From: Cercis canadensis
Taxonomy: Eukaryota > Streptophyta > Magnoliopsida > Fabales > Fabaceae
Reading direction: 5' to 3'
NCBI GenBank assembly: GCA_003255065.1
Contig: QAOA01000205.1
Location: 158,072-222,071, forward strand
Length of the DNA stretch: 64,000 nt
A program made the position numbers and the translations under genes. Positions 10,601 to 23,200 of the stretch are shown here, in pieces. A model generated the notes under the pieces. It did no database searches and had not been told where the DNA came from. It saw only the letters and a program-made list of their open reading frames with translations. The first letter of the stretch is position 1, and the number at the start of each line of letters is the position of its first letter.

Positions 10601-13600
10601 AGTTCTGTTTTAAGGAAGGAAACCGAGTTAAATATAGCAAACAAGAGAATAAGGAATTTGTTTTTCAGGACAACAAAAAACAAAAGTTGACATTTTCTGA
10701 GTTTTTCAAGAAAGAATTCAGTTCGATCAGGAAGCAAATGAGGATATTTGTTGTGAATATGTGTACACATTTGCCAACTTCATTTATCTCATTAAGAGTG
10801 GTGAAGAATATGTTCGAATCTCTTGATTTGCTGAAAGTTCTTGCAACATTGCTATATTGCAATTCCATTACTGATGAAGGATACAGAGTAGCCCTTACTA
10901 CATCTGATGTTGATGAAAGTAGAGTTTGTGGCTGTACATGGCAGTCTAAGTTGGGTATGACCAGGAAAGAGTGCCTTAAAAAACTTAAATCACTTAGAGA
11001 TGCCCCAACTCTTCCATTTGATGAGTATTCAATTAAAAGTTTCTGTTTGCAAAGAGCTAACATGATTTTTTGTACTGCTTCAAGCTCTGCCAAATTGCAT
11101 GAAGAAGGAATTGATGGACTGGAAATGTTACTTGTTGATGAAGCTGCCCAGCTCAAAGAATGCGAGTCAAACATACCTCTACAACTTCCAGATCTTCACC
11201 ATGTTGTACTTTTTGGTGACGAGAAACAATTGCCTGCATTAGTGAAAAGTGAGGTGTGTGCTAGTCTTGTTAGTATTCCTGTGTCTGCAAGCATCTGCAT
11301 ATATGCATGTTTGGCATTCCTTTTTGAAGTTTGTGAACAAAAATGTTTAACATCCTATGATATTTTGCTCATATGCAGATTTCTGATAAGGCAGGATTTG
11401 GGAAAAGTTTGTTTGAAAGGCTTGTTCTTTTGGGTCACCAAAAACACCTTCTCAATATTCAATATAGAATGCATCCATCCATAAGCCTGTTTCCGAATAT
11501 GGAGTTCTATGAAAATCAGATTTTGAATTCTGCAAGTGTTAAACAAAGAAGTTATGAGAAACATTTTCTAGATGGAGATATGTTTAAGTCCTACTCTTTT
11601 ATAAATGTTGCATTTGGACAAGATGAATTAGATGAAGGGAATAGCCGAAAAAATATGGTGGAAGTAGCTGTGGTATCGGAGGTTGTTCTTAACCTTTTTA
11701 AAGGTATTTATGATATGTTCAATATATGAGTAAAAGTAACAATAACTACTGAATAGTATGTTTTTAAATAAATAAAGTTCTGATTGACAGTGGATTTACA
11801 GAATCAGCATCCAGGAAGCAGACTGTCAGTGTTGGTGTTATATCACCATATAAAGCTCAAGCTTTTGCCCTCCAAGACACACTTGGAAAAAGGTTTAGTG
11901 GATATGTTGGTGATAGCTTTTCCTTGAAAGTTTCCTCGGTTGATGGTTTTCAAGGTGGTGAGGAGGACGTGATAATAATATCTACCGTCAGATGTAATGG
12001 AATTGGGTCAGTGGGATTTCTTTCTAATCCTCAAAGAACTAATGTTGCTTTAACTCGAGCAAGGTATTATCTGTACCCTGATATTGAGCACACATATAGA
12101 TTTTTGCTCTAATTTTTTTTTTTTTAACTGGTGCCTTTTTTCCCCTCTATCTAGGTATTGCCTTTGGATAGTTGGTAATGGTGCAACTTTGATGAATAGT
12201 GGCTCTTTTTGGGAGAGATTAGTCCTTGATGCCAAGGCTCGACGGTGCTATCATAATGCTGATGAGGATGAGAGATTGTCTCATGCTATCATAACTTCCT
12301 TGATTGAGCTTGATCAAGTGGATGATCTATTGAATATAAATTCTCTGCTCTTCAGAAATGCAAGATGGAAGGTAAGCTGCTTTGCATGGTTCTTACTCTA
12401 TTTCAATTATCATGTACCTCATGATTTTAGGTACTATCCTCTAGAAAGCTCCCATCACACACTGTTTTAGAATAATGGAATGTCTATCTTAAAATTGAAC
12501 TCTTCTATCTTTATGACAACATATATAGGCACCAAGGAGGTGTAGTCCAATCACACAGGTAGCATTCGACTAAGTTAAACCACCAAACAAAACACAACAA
12601 AAGAGAAAAAGATTACCACCTTATTTGTAATAATGTAAACCTGTTTTATTTCAAGCATATGATGACAATTCCTATAATTAAGCTTGTTTCCTTCGAATGT
12701 ATTTATTCTGTTAGTATTGAAACTAAAGCAAACAATCACCCCATACAGGGGACTTTGGATGAAAATGCAGCAGGCTTTATGTTCTTTTATTGGCCCCATT
12801 TATCTTTAGATGGTTGACTCCATAAGTACGGTTTTGAAGAGCTGGAGACACCCCAGCTTCTTTAGCACCATTGACATGTAATTCATGAAAGGAATGAGCT
12901 AATTTACAGTTCTGCACTGCCCTGACCTACCAGTTTGCTCAGTCCAGTTCCTCTCCTCATCAAACCCAATTATTTTTCTCACATCACACGATATATTATG
13001 GAGAACAAATTAAGCAAATTATCTTTGATGCTTACAGAAGTATTGCTCTAAAATAAAGTATTCATTCTCTCCTTAAATGAGGTATTAGTTTGAAAAATTT
13101 TAGCCATTTGAGACAAACACAGGAGATAAACATCTTTTCAATATTCTTGAACAGCTTTACCATTCTCATTTTGTGACAATCTATTTTTGTCATAGGTTTG
13201 TTTCAACCATGATTTTCTCATATCAATGGCAAGAATCAAAAGCACTGAGTTTCGCCAGAAAATATATTCCCTGCTGATGCAACTTTCAAGTGGTTGGCGC
13301 CAGCCTCATCAAGAGATAAATCTTGGTGTTTTAGATAGTGCTTGTTCCCAACCATTGGAGCTATATAAGGTCAATGAGTTTCTCTATCTTGTATGGACCA
13401 TAGACATTCTTGAAGAGAAGTCAAATTATATCCAGGTGCTGAAGATTTGGGATGTTTTGACATTGTCAGAGGTACCAAAGATAGCAAGAGATATTGACAT
13501 CTCTTACAGGAAATATTCAGCTGATATTGTGAAATGCTGCAGATTCAGATGTTTTGATGGGTATATTACTACTACTAATTTATATCATTGGCTTCAAATA

Positions 13601-13792
13601 GTAGTAGGGAAGTAGTGGAAATTTTATTTAGAGTAAAAAAGAGTTAACATAGTCGATTGCTGCAGGAATTTTGAAGTTCCAGTGACATGGTTAGCTAATA
13701 CAAGTTATCCTACAAATTGTAATCTGCCAGAAGCTGATCCCGTTCTGTTTCTATGTAACCAATTTGCTTCACTAAGCCTGAGGGATGTTTAA
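7641..13792 (+). CDS. SEN1/UPF1-like superfamily 1 RNA/DNA helicase, copy 1
   Basis: ATP-dependent helicase of the plant Sen1-like family (At1g65810 type), likely acting on nucleic acids in the nucleus; substrate unknown. Eight exons read cleanly: 7641-7724, 9115-9681, 9877-11253, 11379-11703, 11802-12063, 12155-12371, 13196-13560, 13666-13792, giving 1107 aa. Motifs in order: Walker A GPPGTGKT (residues ~275-282), motif II DEAA (~637) followed by [19 protein letters not shown] (~704), [10 protein letters not shown] and NVALTRAR. The 459-codon exon holds Walker A and motif II with a long insertion between them. The last two exons encode the family's C-terminal extension ([28 protein letters not shown]). 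The start ATG begins the first exon and aligns with the paralogue. Exon 5 must begin at 11802, not at the CAG 11 nt earlier, to keep frame. Confidence 0.9.
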
Positions 13793-16032
13793 ATGAAAAT
13801 CAATCAGTCGGGAGTTGCAGGTAAATTTGGTTGTTTGGAGGCCTCATTTTCATGGCTATGCCTTATTTTAGGTTTTGTTTTTTGTTGTATTCATAAGAAA
13901 CTCAAGCAACAGACACCAGGAAATATTTTTTGCTTCTATTTTTTTTGGGGATAAAAGAAGAACTTTTATTAGAGATAAAGAAAGAGTAGAGGTAGAGGAG
14001 GACAAGAAATCCTCCTTAAATATTTGTTGGCTACTATTTTTACTTGTATATATTAGAACTCATCTGATGTGTGTATGTTATAACCATCCTTTATGGTTTC
14101 TGGACCCTAAATATGAGGTTCTGGGCATGATAACTGCATATCTAGGGATTTAATTTTACTTATGCAGCATAAGCATTTATTCGATTTTCCATTTTGGAAG
14201 ATTTTTATTACTTGATGGGAGGAGGAAACAGATTGGGAAACTCGATAGATATGTGATTCTGAATTGATAATACACAATAAACATTAAACAAAATTGAGTA
14301 AGGGATTAATATATAACAAACATACAAAGCTTGGCTAACTGCAATCAAGCGATTGAATTTAGACTAGGCTGTTTTGCATAGATGCCTTTAGAAAATGTAA
14401 GGCACCAAATGCCATTTCCCATAAAAACAGCAAATAATCGTGCAAAGAAATGCTCTGCTGTCTTTTTCTCCCTTTCTGTTTGCCGCTAAATATATTTACA
14501 GAACCTTTTTGTTCACCTTTTTCCAGATGATGATGTTGTATAAGATGTGATCAATTCTTTGTCAAAATCCAATTGTAATTCAGTATCTCAAATACCATGT
14601 TGTGCCTTTTAGTGTTTGTATTTGAATAGACATCTGAATTCGATGCTCTTTACAGGTTCAATTGGAGATTGCAACTGGATATGATAAAGAACCAATTTGG
14701 TGTATATTCTTGATTGTTTTGGAGCGTCAGCCAAGGATCATATTTTCACCGTGTAGATCAACTTTCTCCTTTCCACCACTCCCTTTTCTGAAATTTTCTG
14801 CAGATGGTCATCAATTATAAACATCTGGATGGATGATGTTTTTTTTTTCTGTAGATATTGATATCTGATTGGTCTTTTTACAAGTATATAAAATTAGGCA
14901 ATGAGGTTAGTGCAAGGGATGACCATTCTGCAACTAAGATGTAAGTTGCCCATGTATAGTGTGGTTGCTTGTTCTAACTTCTGGCATCTTGCACTTGCAT
15001 ATAAAGTCAGAATGGCATATGGAATCTCCACAGATGCATGTGAATAAAATTTTCCTTTATTAGGCAAATTCAGGTCATATGCGAGGAATTGGATGAAGTA
15101 TACAGAATTGACGGTCTCAAACATAATGATAAAGTCGATCTTTTGTGGATTGTTAAATTCCATGCCCAACTAAACTGGATCAAGGGAAGAGAATTAGACT
15201 ACCCAAAGAATTATTTGAATCAGAATGAGTTAGTTTGGTTTGGAATTTTAGATCTCTGATTGGTCCCATTTGTTTCAAAATTTCGATTTTCTAGCACTTT
15301 TTATAGCTTTTAAGGGACAAAAAAGCTTAAAACAGATATGTTGTCCTTTTAGCTTAATATCAACTAATTTTTTGCCAAAAAACTGTTATAACTAAGTAAA
15401 TAAAGCTAATTTTTTTAGTTAACAATGAGAGAATGGGGATTCAAAATTAGAATCTCGTTCTTATAAGAAAACATCTGGGTTAGTTGTGGTATGCGTTTTT
15501 AATAACAATTTACTAGCTTGTAAAATTGAGGAAATGCATGTAATTGAGCTCTTTGTTTTGAAGACCATTTTCCATAAAAGGAATAAATATAAAACCTGTT
15601 ACAAGAAAAGAAAAAATTATCTTCAACTTTCAATACTTAAGAAAAAAGATTAATAAATTTTAAAGGCAAGTCTTTCCAAGAAAATGTCTATCACACATAG
15701 GGAAGAGGAAATTGACCAAAATATTCCTAAGTATTATATGATTATTATATTTAATATGTGACTATCATGTTTAAATATAAACAGAATAACTATAATATAA
15801 AAAAATATTTTAATAATTTTACCCTAAGTGTCAGATATCTAAAAGTCCATTTAGAACTTTTTAATCTTTTTTCTCTCAAGTATTGAAACTTGAGATCAAT
15901 TTTCCAAAAGAAAAATAGGCCTAATATATCTAAAATGTTTAACTTAGTGTAACAACAATATCAGAATAAAGTTAGTAGCAAAAGAAAAAGGGCGGAGAAG
16001 GAATCTAAAATCTATCCTCATTGTATTTTGTT
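13793..16032. other. Intergenic region downstream of helicase 1
   Basis: AT-rich with several poly(T) runs. Includes the probable 3' UTR of helicase 1. An ATG-less open stretch at about 15060-15260 (+) codes about 65 residues but has no family I recognise. No RNA gene seen. Confidence 0.4.
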
Positions 16033-16430
16033 TGGCAAGAAAATGTTTGCCAAAATAGCATTTGTGAAATTTTTTTCCCACTAAAATGCACTTAGATTTC
16101 GAATTTCTGTTACATTTTTTTTCCCAAACCAGGTACCTGACTTCCACTTCTTTTCTGGTAAGTTAACTGACTTTCACTTCGACATTTACGAACTCAAGGA
16201 AAATAATCCCTTNTGTATTTTGTTTTTCATAACCGTATGACTTTCTTTTTGGCAAGAAAATGTTTGCCAAAATAGCATTTGTGAAATTTTTTTCCCACTA
16301 AAATGCACTTAGATTTCGAATTTCTGTTACATTTTTTTCCCAAACCAGGTACCTGACGTTCACTTCTTTTCTGGTAAGTTAACTGACTTTCACTTCGACA
16401 TTTACGAACTCAAGGAAAATAATCCCTTTT
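16033..16430. repeat. Near-identical ~180-bp direct repeat around a single N (likely assembly artefact)
   Basis: TGGCAAGAAAATGTTTGCCA begins both 16033-16212 and about 16252-16430, and both copies run to TCAAGGAAAATAATCCCTT. The N at 16213 directly follows copy 1. Differences are few (CTTCCACTT against GTTCACTT and poly(T) length). The pattern fits two overlapping contig ends joined without merging. Confidence 0.75.
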
Positions 16431-16532
16431 GACAGCTGTATCAATTGCAAACCCTAATTTATTGCGGTCCTTTTCATGGCCGTTAGTTTCCTCAGTTGTG
16501 ATTCACTCATTTATGTTGGTGCTGCGTCAACT

Positions 16533-16670
16533 ATGGAAGGAGTACAAGTAGACAGCGGCGGCGGCAGATATTGGAGGAGAATCGAAGGAGAACTCCTCCT
16601 CATTCTCTCAGAACTTGATCGATATCGATCCCTCAAGGCAGAGAAGCGCTCCGATAATTCCTTAGGATTG
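16533..16670 (+). CDS. Candidate first exon of an unrecognised gene
   Basis: ATG at 16533 opens 46 codons (MEGVQVDSGGGRYWRRIEGE, then a Leu-rich helix LLLILSELDRYRSLKAEKR) ending at a possible donor GTATCT. The GC content and Gly/Arg/Glu-rich start differ from the surrounding AT-rich DNA, which is why it stands out. An in-frame ATG also lies at 16476. Later pieces that could belong to it (16795-16850; 17150-17290) cannot be joined with confidence. Real short gene, pseudogene and chance ORF all remain possible. Confidence 0.25.
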
Positions 16671-17025
16671 GTATCTATCTGCAATTTTCACTTGTCCTTG
16701 TTTTTATTATTTCTTTCACATTTCTTATGTAAATTCTTATCATTGCTCTTTGGAAGGGTGGAAACGGCAAGATTTTTGGGTTGCAATTACAGCATTGCAA
16801 TAAGACATTTAATACCAAAGGAAGGAGGTTATGAAAAAGAAATCAGGTTTGCTTTGCATCTTATTCTTTTCTCTTTGTTAATTTTGATAGTGCTTAGTCT
16901 TGTTTTTGTTTCTTCTTAATTTCGTTAAATGTCTCTACGCAGGTCATTAATTCTCCTTTCTAGCTAGTTGAAGGTCTGAATTTATATTTGTATCATAAGA
17001 TGAGCTTCAATGCACATGTTATTAT

Positions 17026-17171
17026 AGCCAAGCCCAAGAATAATCCTTAACTTGAACTTATTTCGTGAAATTAACTACTTCAAGTCACGGCTAAGCCCAA
17101 GGATGATCCGTAACCTGACCTTATTTCATGAAACTAACTACTTTAGGTCACGGCTAAACCTAAGAATGATC
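17026..17171. repeat. 63-bp tandem repeat, about 2.3 copies
   Basis: Units start at 17026, 17089 and 17152 with the core GCTAAGCCCAAGGATGATCC (variants) and a shared TCACGGCTAA junction. The period equals 21 codons, and one frame reads TAKPKNDP at the end, so it could be part of an old coding exon. Confidence 0.75.
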
Positions 17172-18015
17172 CAATACTGAATGTTGAGGAGGACTTTGAG
17201 GCTACTATAGAAATAGAGATATTTAATGCTTCAAGTGTTTGGGAGTTGAGGCACAATATTTTTGGGTTGCAACGCCAGCATTAACATATTACAATATTAG
17301 AAAGCATACCAGGTTTGCTTTCATTCTATTCCTTTGTTTTCCTCGTACATAGTCCTAGTTTATAGTGTATTAATTTCAATAAATACTCTTATGCAGGTCA
17401 TTGATTCTCTTTTTGAGCTAAATGTAGCTCTAGATTTATAGTTCTTTTCTATGTGTTCGGACGATTTTATCTGTAGATGGAGGACCTCAAGTCTTGCAAA
17501 GGTAATCAAGCTAATGGCATCAAGATTGACTTTTTATTTTTTTTACTCATTTCATTCTTCATTTTCGTTTTACTCTAATTAGTTAATTAGCAACCAATAA
17601 ATGTTTTCTGTCGTAGCATCCTATTTTTTCTCACAAATATCATTTCTATAATAAATTTATAAGTGAGTTTGTAACTTTATTATTTTGCTTTCATTTTTAT
17701 TTATTTTCTATAAGTGAAGAGTAAAGCCTTGATGTATTTGTTTTTGGTTGAGTTCTAAGAGACAATCTGCTGCTAGCCAACTTATGAGCAAGCTCCAAAT
17801 CAGAAACAAAGTGGGTAATATTAGCGACAAAACAAAGAAGTTAACTTTTGTCTTCTTATTAGAGAATACAAACTCATTTCTAGCCTTCCTGATAAAAAAG
17901 AAATGAAATGAAAAGAAATAATGGTCTTTTACCCTTCCATGAGGGTTTCCTGCAGAATTTAATCCCTAACATGTTCAACTCGTTTGCTTCTTTTCTCAGC
18001 AGGGGTTGGTCTGAA
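17172..18015. other. AT-rich region, no gene recognised
   Basis: Contains short pyrimidine tracts and possible splice-like motifs (GCAGGTCATTGATTCTC at 17395 echoes GCAGGTCATTAATTCTC at 16941), suggesting an old segmental duplication between 16940 and 17400. No coding feature supported. Confidence 0.4.
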
Positions 18016-18135
18016 ACAAGATGCAATGGTGCCAAGTTCCTTCCTTATGTAGCCTTTGATGGAGCTTGGAAAGCCAACAAAGCAGTAGCTGGTGCAGGCA
18101 TTGTTTTGATAAACATCAAGTCTTTTGCAGAGCTT
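18016..18135 (+). pseudogene. RNase H-like fragment of a retrotransposon
   Basis: The reading FDGAWKANKAVAGAGIVL resembles the first strand of the RNase H domain (RVT_3) of plant non-LTR retroelements, where a catalytic Asp sits in xxDGAWK. Only some 40 residues are recognisable before similarity ends. No reverse transcriptase is next to it. Confidence 0.45.
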
Positions 18136-18210
18136 GTAGCAATTATAATATATTTTGGATTTATCAGCATCTCTCTACCTGGGATGTCAAGGAGTTTTGA
18201 TTTGCACTGA

Positions 18211-20283
18211 CTACTTGAGAATTATACAAATCCTTAAAGATAGAGACAATTGCTTTGTAATTTTATCTTGGTACTTAGAAAACTGATGATATAGTCTTTT
18301 CTGCCTCTGGGCAAGACTTTTGCAGTATTGTAAAGAGAGGAAGGTCCTTAGGCACTTTGTACCTAACTTTCATGATCAATGGATTTCTTATATTTACCAA
18401 AAAAAAAAAAAATTCCCATTTTCATTTATTCTTTTTCATTCCCTTTGTTCCTATACAAAGTCAGGCACTAGATTGTTTCCTTGTGAATATATTGTCATAA
18501 TTATTTATGCAATGGGGCAATGGTAATTAATAGCAGCTTGCATGTTTATCTTTAATTAAGACTAGCTAGGGAATTAATGGTTAATAGCTAGCAAGTTGAT
18601 GTCATTTCTCTTCCAATGAAGGGCATAGAATAGGTTTTGGGCTATGAAAGTTTCTATTTCTAGTGTGTAGTTTTAGTGGGCTTTGTTTTAAGTATGTCAT
18701 TGACGTTTTTCGTCTTCATGAATCATGGTAATCACTTCTCTCTCTTTTTCTTTTTCTCAAAAAGAAAATTCAACTATCTAACACCAACTCAATAATAATT
18801 ATGTAAAACAACAATAGTGTTTCTCATTGTTTTTTATTTAATCATATGTTTAAACTATTCACTATTGTAAGATTCTCAATGATTCAAGCCATAATCACAT
18901 AAATAATACATACGTCTTTTGGCCCCAATACAATTGAGAGGGGTGAATGAATCGATTAACTAAAACTTTCTTTTGGAGTCATTAGCGAAAAAAGATTAGG
19001 TTAACTAAATATTTTAAATAATTAGGATGCATGTAATGATATTTTTTTACCAATCGACTGATTTAGTCACCGTGCTCTATATTGTTAAAGCATTTTGAGA
19101 AGTCAAAGTGCAATGAAATAACTCTAAATCATTACTAACCTTTTTTTTCTATTAAGAAAAAGTTTAGTTGCATACCATATGATGTGCAGTATCTAAATTG
19201 TCATATTAAAAGTTGAAGGTGTCCACTAAAATTTCATTAGAGTATTGGATATAAATATGTATGCAGGTACTACCCCCCAAAAAAAATTGTATGCAGCTGT
19301 AACAAATAAATGATCAAGAAGTCGAATTTCTAAGTAATTATCATGGTCATTAAAAAATTTTCTTTATTGCTACTTACATTTTAATTAATTTTATATTATT
19401 TCATATTTCGTACACTTGATAATATCTAAGTTTAATTAGATCCACTTAATTTTATTTTTTTTTGTACAGCTCAAATTTTATAATTATCTCACATAATATC
19501 AGAATATTTCCACAAAAATTTAACCTAAAAAATAGTAACTTTAAATTTGAGAAAACAATACGCCATCACCCCTCTTCCTATTTAATAGCACCTTTAATTG
19601 GTTATCTTTAAGATAGAGATTGTTCATTGGTTATCTTAACGATCCTTCGTGCCCTGCAAGCTAATGCACTGGGAAACCGAAAGTCACTAAATTGGTCTCC
19701 TCTAAGTGGTCTTTCGTTTTCATTTCCTAGCTAGGCCCCCACACCATGCCTCATTTTCCATTACCATAAAAGTGAACACAATGAAAATAGGTGCAGCACA
19801 AAGCCACAAACATAGTTATTATCTCTGCTCTTCTGCTTAACCTTTAAGTTTTTTGCTCCCGTCTACATAGTTATTCTCAAGTGTGCATGCAAAAATACAG
19901 GACATACTCATATGCCGACCTCTTGTACACTGCAATGACTCGCTATTGACTTGGCGTCAACGTTGCTTTGCACCTTTGTTTTAAAGAGTCATCACGTACT
20001 AAATGAAATATAAATCTACTTCACCTTTCCCCTGTTTATGTGTACCTCAAATTGCTTTTTCTTTTGTCTTTAATTAAGGTTCACATTGAGATTCTTTTTT
20101 CCTTCTTTTCCTTTCATCGTGGGTTTGTGAACGTGGAATATGTTTTAGAAAAATTTGCTTCAACTGTTCAGTTCCTTCAGTGTGAAGTGATTCTCTATAA
20201 AGAGAAACTGTGAGTGATAACTGAGTTTTAGCCATTGGTTGCCTTAGAGTTAAGAAACAAGTGAGGAAGGTGAAAAACTGCAA
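18211..20283. other. Intergenic region and promoter of helicase 2
   Basis: Poly(A)/poly(T) runs and long AT-rich stretches, with no gene seen. The 20150-20283 part just upstream of the helicase 2 start probably includes its 5' UTR. Confidence 0.4.
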
Positions 20284-23200
20284 ATGATGGAGACTGAGAT
20301 TGCCAGCTTGGTAGATATCGCTTTCTCTTGGACTATCAAGGATGCTCTCAATGAATATCTTTACAAAAACAAGGTTGTTTTCCCCCATTTTCAATCTATT
20401 TTAAAAGGAAATTTAATATTTTAAGAGTATATATCCCTTTATTTGAAAACGTTTTTATTTTTTATGTTGTTCTTGTTTTCTCCACTTTTTCTATTTGTTT
20501 TAGTGGGGACTTTGTCTTGTTTCTTACTATTAGTTATCTACAACATTTCTCATGCCTCAGTTGATCATTTCTCCAATTTTGAAAATTGACATATATTTGT
20601 ACATTTTCTATATTACCCATCACCCAATTATACATTTTCTATTATCTGATATTGCTAGTAGAACACCTGCTTAAACAAGCTGCACCGTAAGACTAATTTC
20701 AAGTATTATTTGTCCCTCCAAAGGCATGTCATGACATTTGAAGTAACTTCTGATATTGTTTGCTGTCAGGTGCGAAACATTCCTGAGACATTCTCGTCAA
20801 CAACAGAATACATGAGCTCTTTCATTCCTTCACTGATTGAGGAGACACACTCTGATCTATCTTCGAGCTTGAAAGGCGTGTCTCGAGCTCCATTTTGTGA
20901 AATTTGGACAGTTGAAAGGGGCAAAAACTTCAAGCCTCCCAAGGCGTTGTTCTATCAGATTACACTCAAGAAGACTGCTAATGATGTGAAAGATATTGGC
21001 AAATATGAGCCTGAGGTTGGAGATCTCATTGCCTTCACAGATATCAGACCAAAGACCATAGATGACTTGAACAGGCCTGGAAATAACTACCATATTGCTT
21101 ATGTTCATGGGTCAAGAGATGAAAATACTGGTAATATCTCAATACTGTCATCAAAGCACATGGAGATTCAACTAGGCATGAGGAGCTACTATGCCATCTA
21201 TCTTTTGAACATGACAACAAATCTTCGAATTTGGAAAGCATTGAACTCGGGGCTGGAGGGTGCAAAGATGAGCATTATCGAAAAAGTGCTGCAACCAGAT
21301 CCAGCTGTAAGAATCACTGCGCTAAATCAATTTTTATTTTTATCTCAATAGGAATCCTTAATGAGCTTTCCTCTTACTTAATAATATATGCAATAATTCT
21401 ACTTACACAAACATTTCTCAAAGATAGTAACTTTTTCAGAATAGTTGGGCTTGTTTTTATGCTAGTAGCATTATGCTATATATATTGAGGCCTTGAAAAG
21501 CTTTTTAATTAGGTGACTTTGTTGTGAATCTGTCTTGCTCTATTCATGTTGGTGAAGCAAACATGGTTGCTTTCATTAATTACTAATTCATGTTCACTTT
21601 GTATTTTATAGAATGGTGAAAATTGTGGCATTTGCTCTTCGGGAGAAGAACACAGTTTAGCTGTTTCTAGAATACAGAACCTAACCCGCTCTCATAATCT
21701 GAATGAAAGCCAAGAAGAAGCAGTTTTAAGCTGTGTTACTATGAGGAAATGTCATCACAATAAGAATATCAAACTTATATGGGGGCCTCCAGGGACTGGC
21801 AAAACAAAGACTGTTGCTTCCTTGTTATTTGCCTTGCTGAAATTGAAAAGCAGAACATTAACATGTGCTCCGACTAATACTGCAGTGTTGGAAGTGGCAG
21901 CTAGACTCCTTGGTTTAGTTAAGGATTCACTTGAGTATGAAACATATGGACTTGGCGACATTGTGCTATCTGGGAATAGTTCTCGAATGAAAGTTGATGA
22001 GTATCGCAGCCTTCGTGATGTCTTTCTTGATTATCGCGTTGATGAACTTAAGAAATGTTTTGCTCCACTTACTGGATGGAAACATCACTTGGAATTAATG
22101 ATCAATTTGCTTGAAAATCCTCAGCGGCAGTATGTTTTATTTAAGCGTGGTGACCAAGATGATGATGATGATGATGATGATGATGAGGAGGATGATGATA
22201 ATGATGATGATAATCTTTTATCATTGGAGGAGTTTGTTAGAAAAAACCACAGTTATGTAGAACGTTCGTATCTTTTGTACGAGATGGGTGAGAAAGATGG
22301 TGATCGTATGACATTAAAGCAATTTGTAAAGAAGAGATACAGTTCCATTAAAGAGCAATACCGTTCATATAAGGGTAAGGAAAAGAAAACTGTCATGACA
22401 TTGGAGCAATTTGTAAAGCACAGGTTCAGCATTATTAGAGAGAAGCTCAAATTCTACATGGAAATCATGTATACTCACTTACCAACATCTATCATTCCAT
22501 TTGAGACAGTGAGGAACATGTTTAGAGCTCTTGCTTTGATAAGTTCTCTTGAAAGCTCCTTGTATCAAACCAAGGTCAATCATGATCCCCTTGAATATGA
22601 AGAAGGAGACAGCATTATTGAATGCTTTGGAAGGCTGAGCTTATCGAAACATGAAAAGTGCCTTCACATACTAGGATCACTTTCTGAGTCAATTTCCCTT
22701 CCCGTCATTGCAGAGAAATATGCAATAGCAAATTTTTGTTTGACAAACGCATGCCTAGTTTTTTGTACAGCATCAAGTTCTACTAGATTGTACACAGAAG
22801 GGATAGCACCTGTGCAATTTCTAGTTATTGATGAGGCAGCTCAGCTCAAAGAATGTGAATCAGCCATTCCGTTGCAACTGCCAGGCCTCCAGGATGCTAT
22901 TCTCATTGGTGATGAGAAACAACTTCCTGCATTGGTTAAAAGCAAGGTAATTTAGTTTTGTTCTTTTTTATGGAAATTTTGAGGATGTTTGCCTAATATG
23001 TTTTAAATGATTTTAGATTTCCGATGATGCTAAATTTGGGAGAAGTTTGTTCGAGAGACTAGTGTTGTTGGGATACCGGAAGCATCTCTTGAATGTTCAG
23101 TACAGAATGCATCCATCCATCAGTTCATTCCCAAATAGAGAGTTCTATGATGAACAACTTTCTGATGCCCCTAATGTCAGAGAGACAAGCTACGATAAGC

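Noticed and set aside
10175-11174. Minus-strand ORFs up to 169 aa within the helicase 1 exon
   Set aside because: They lie antisense to the conserved 459-codon helicase exon and have no family features; shadow frames.
15060-15260. Open frame of about 65 codons after an AG (LDEVYRIDGLKHND and on)
   Set aside because: No start codon, no recognisable partner exon and no known family; left as intergenic.
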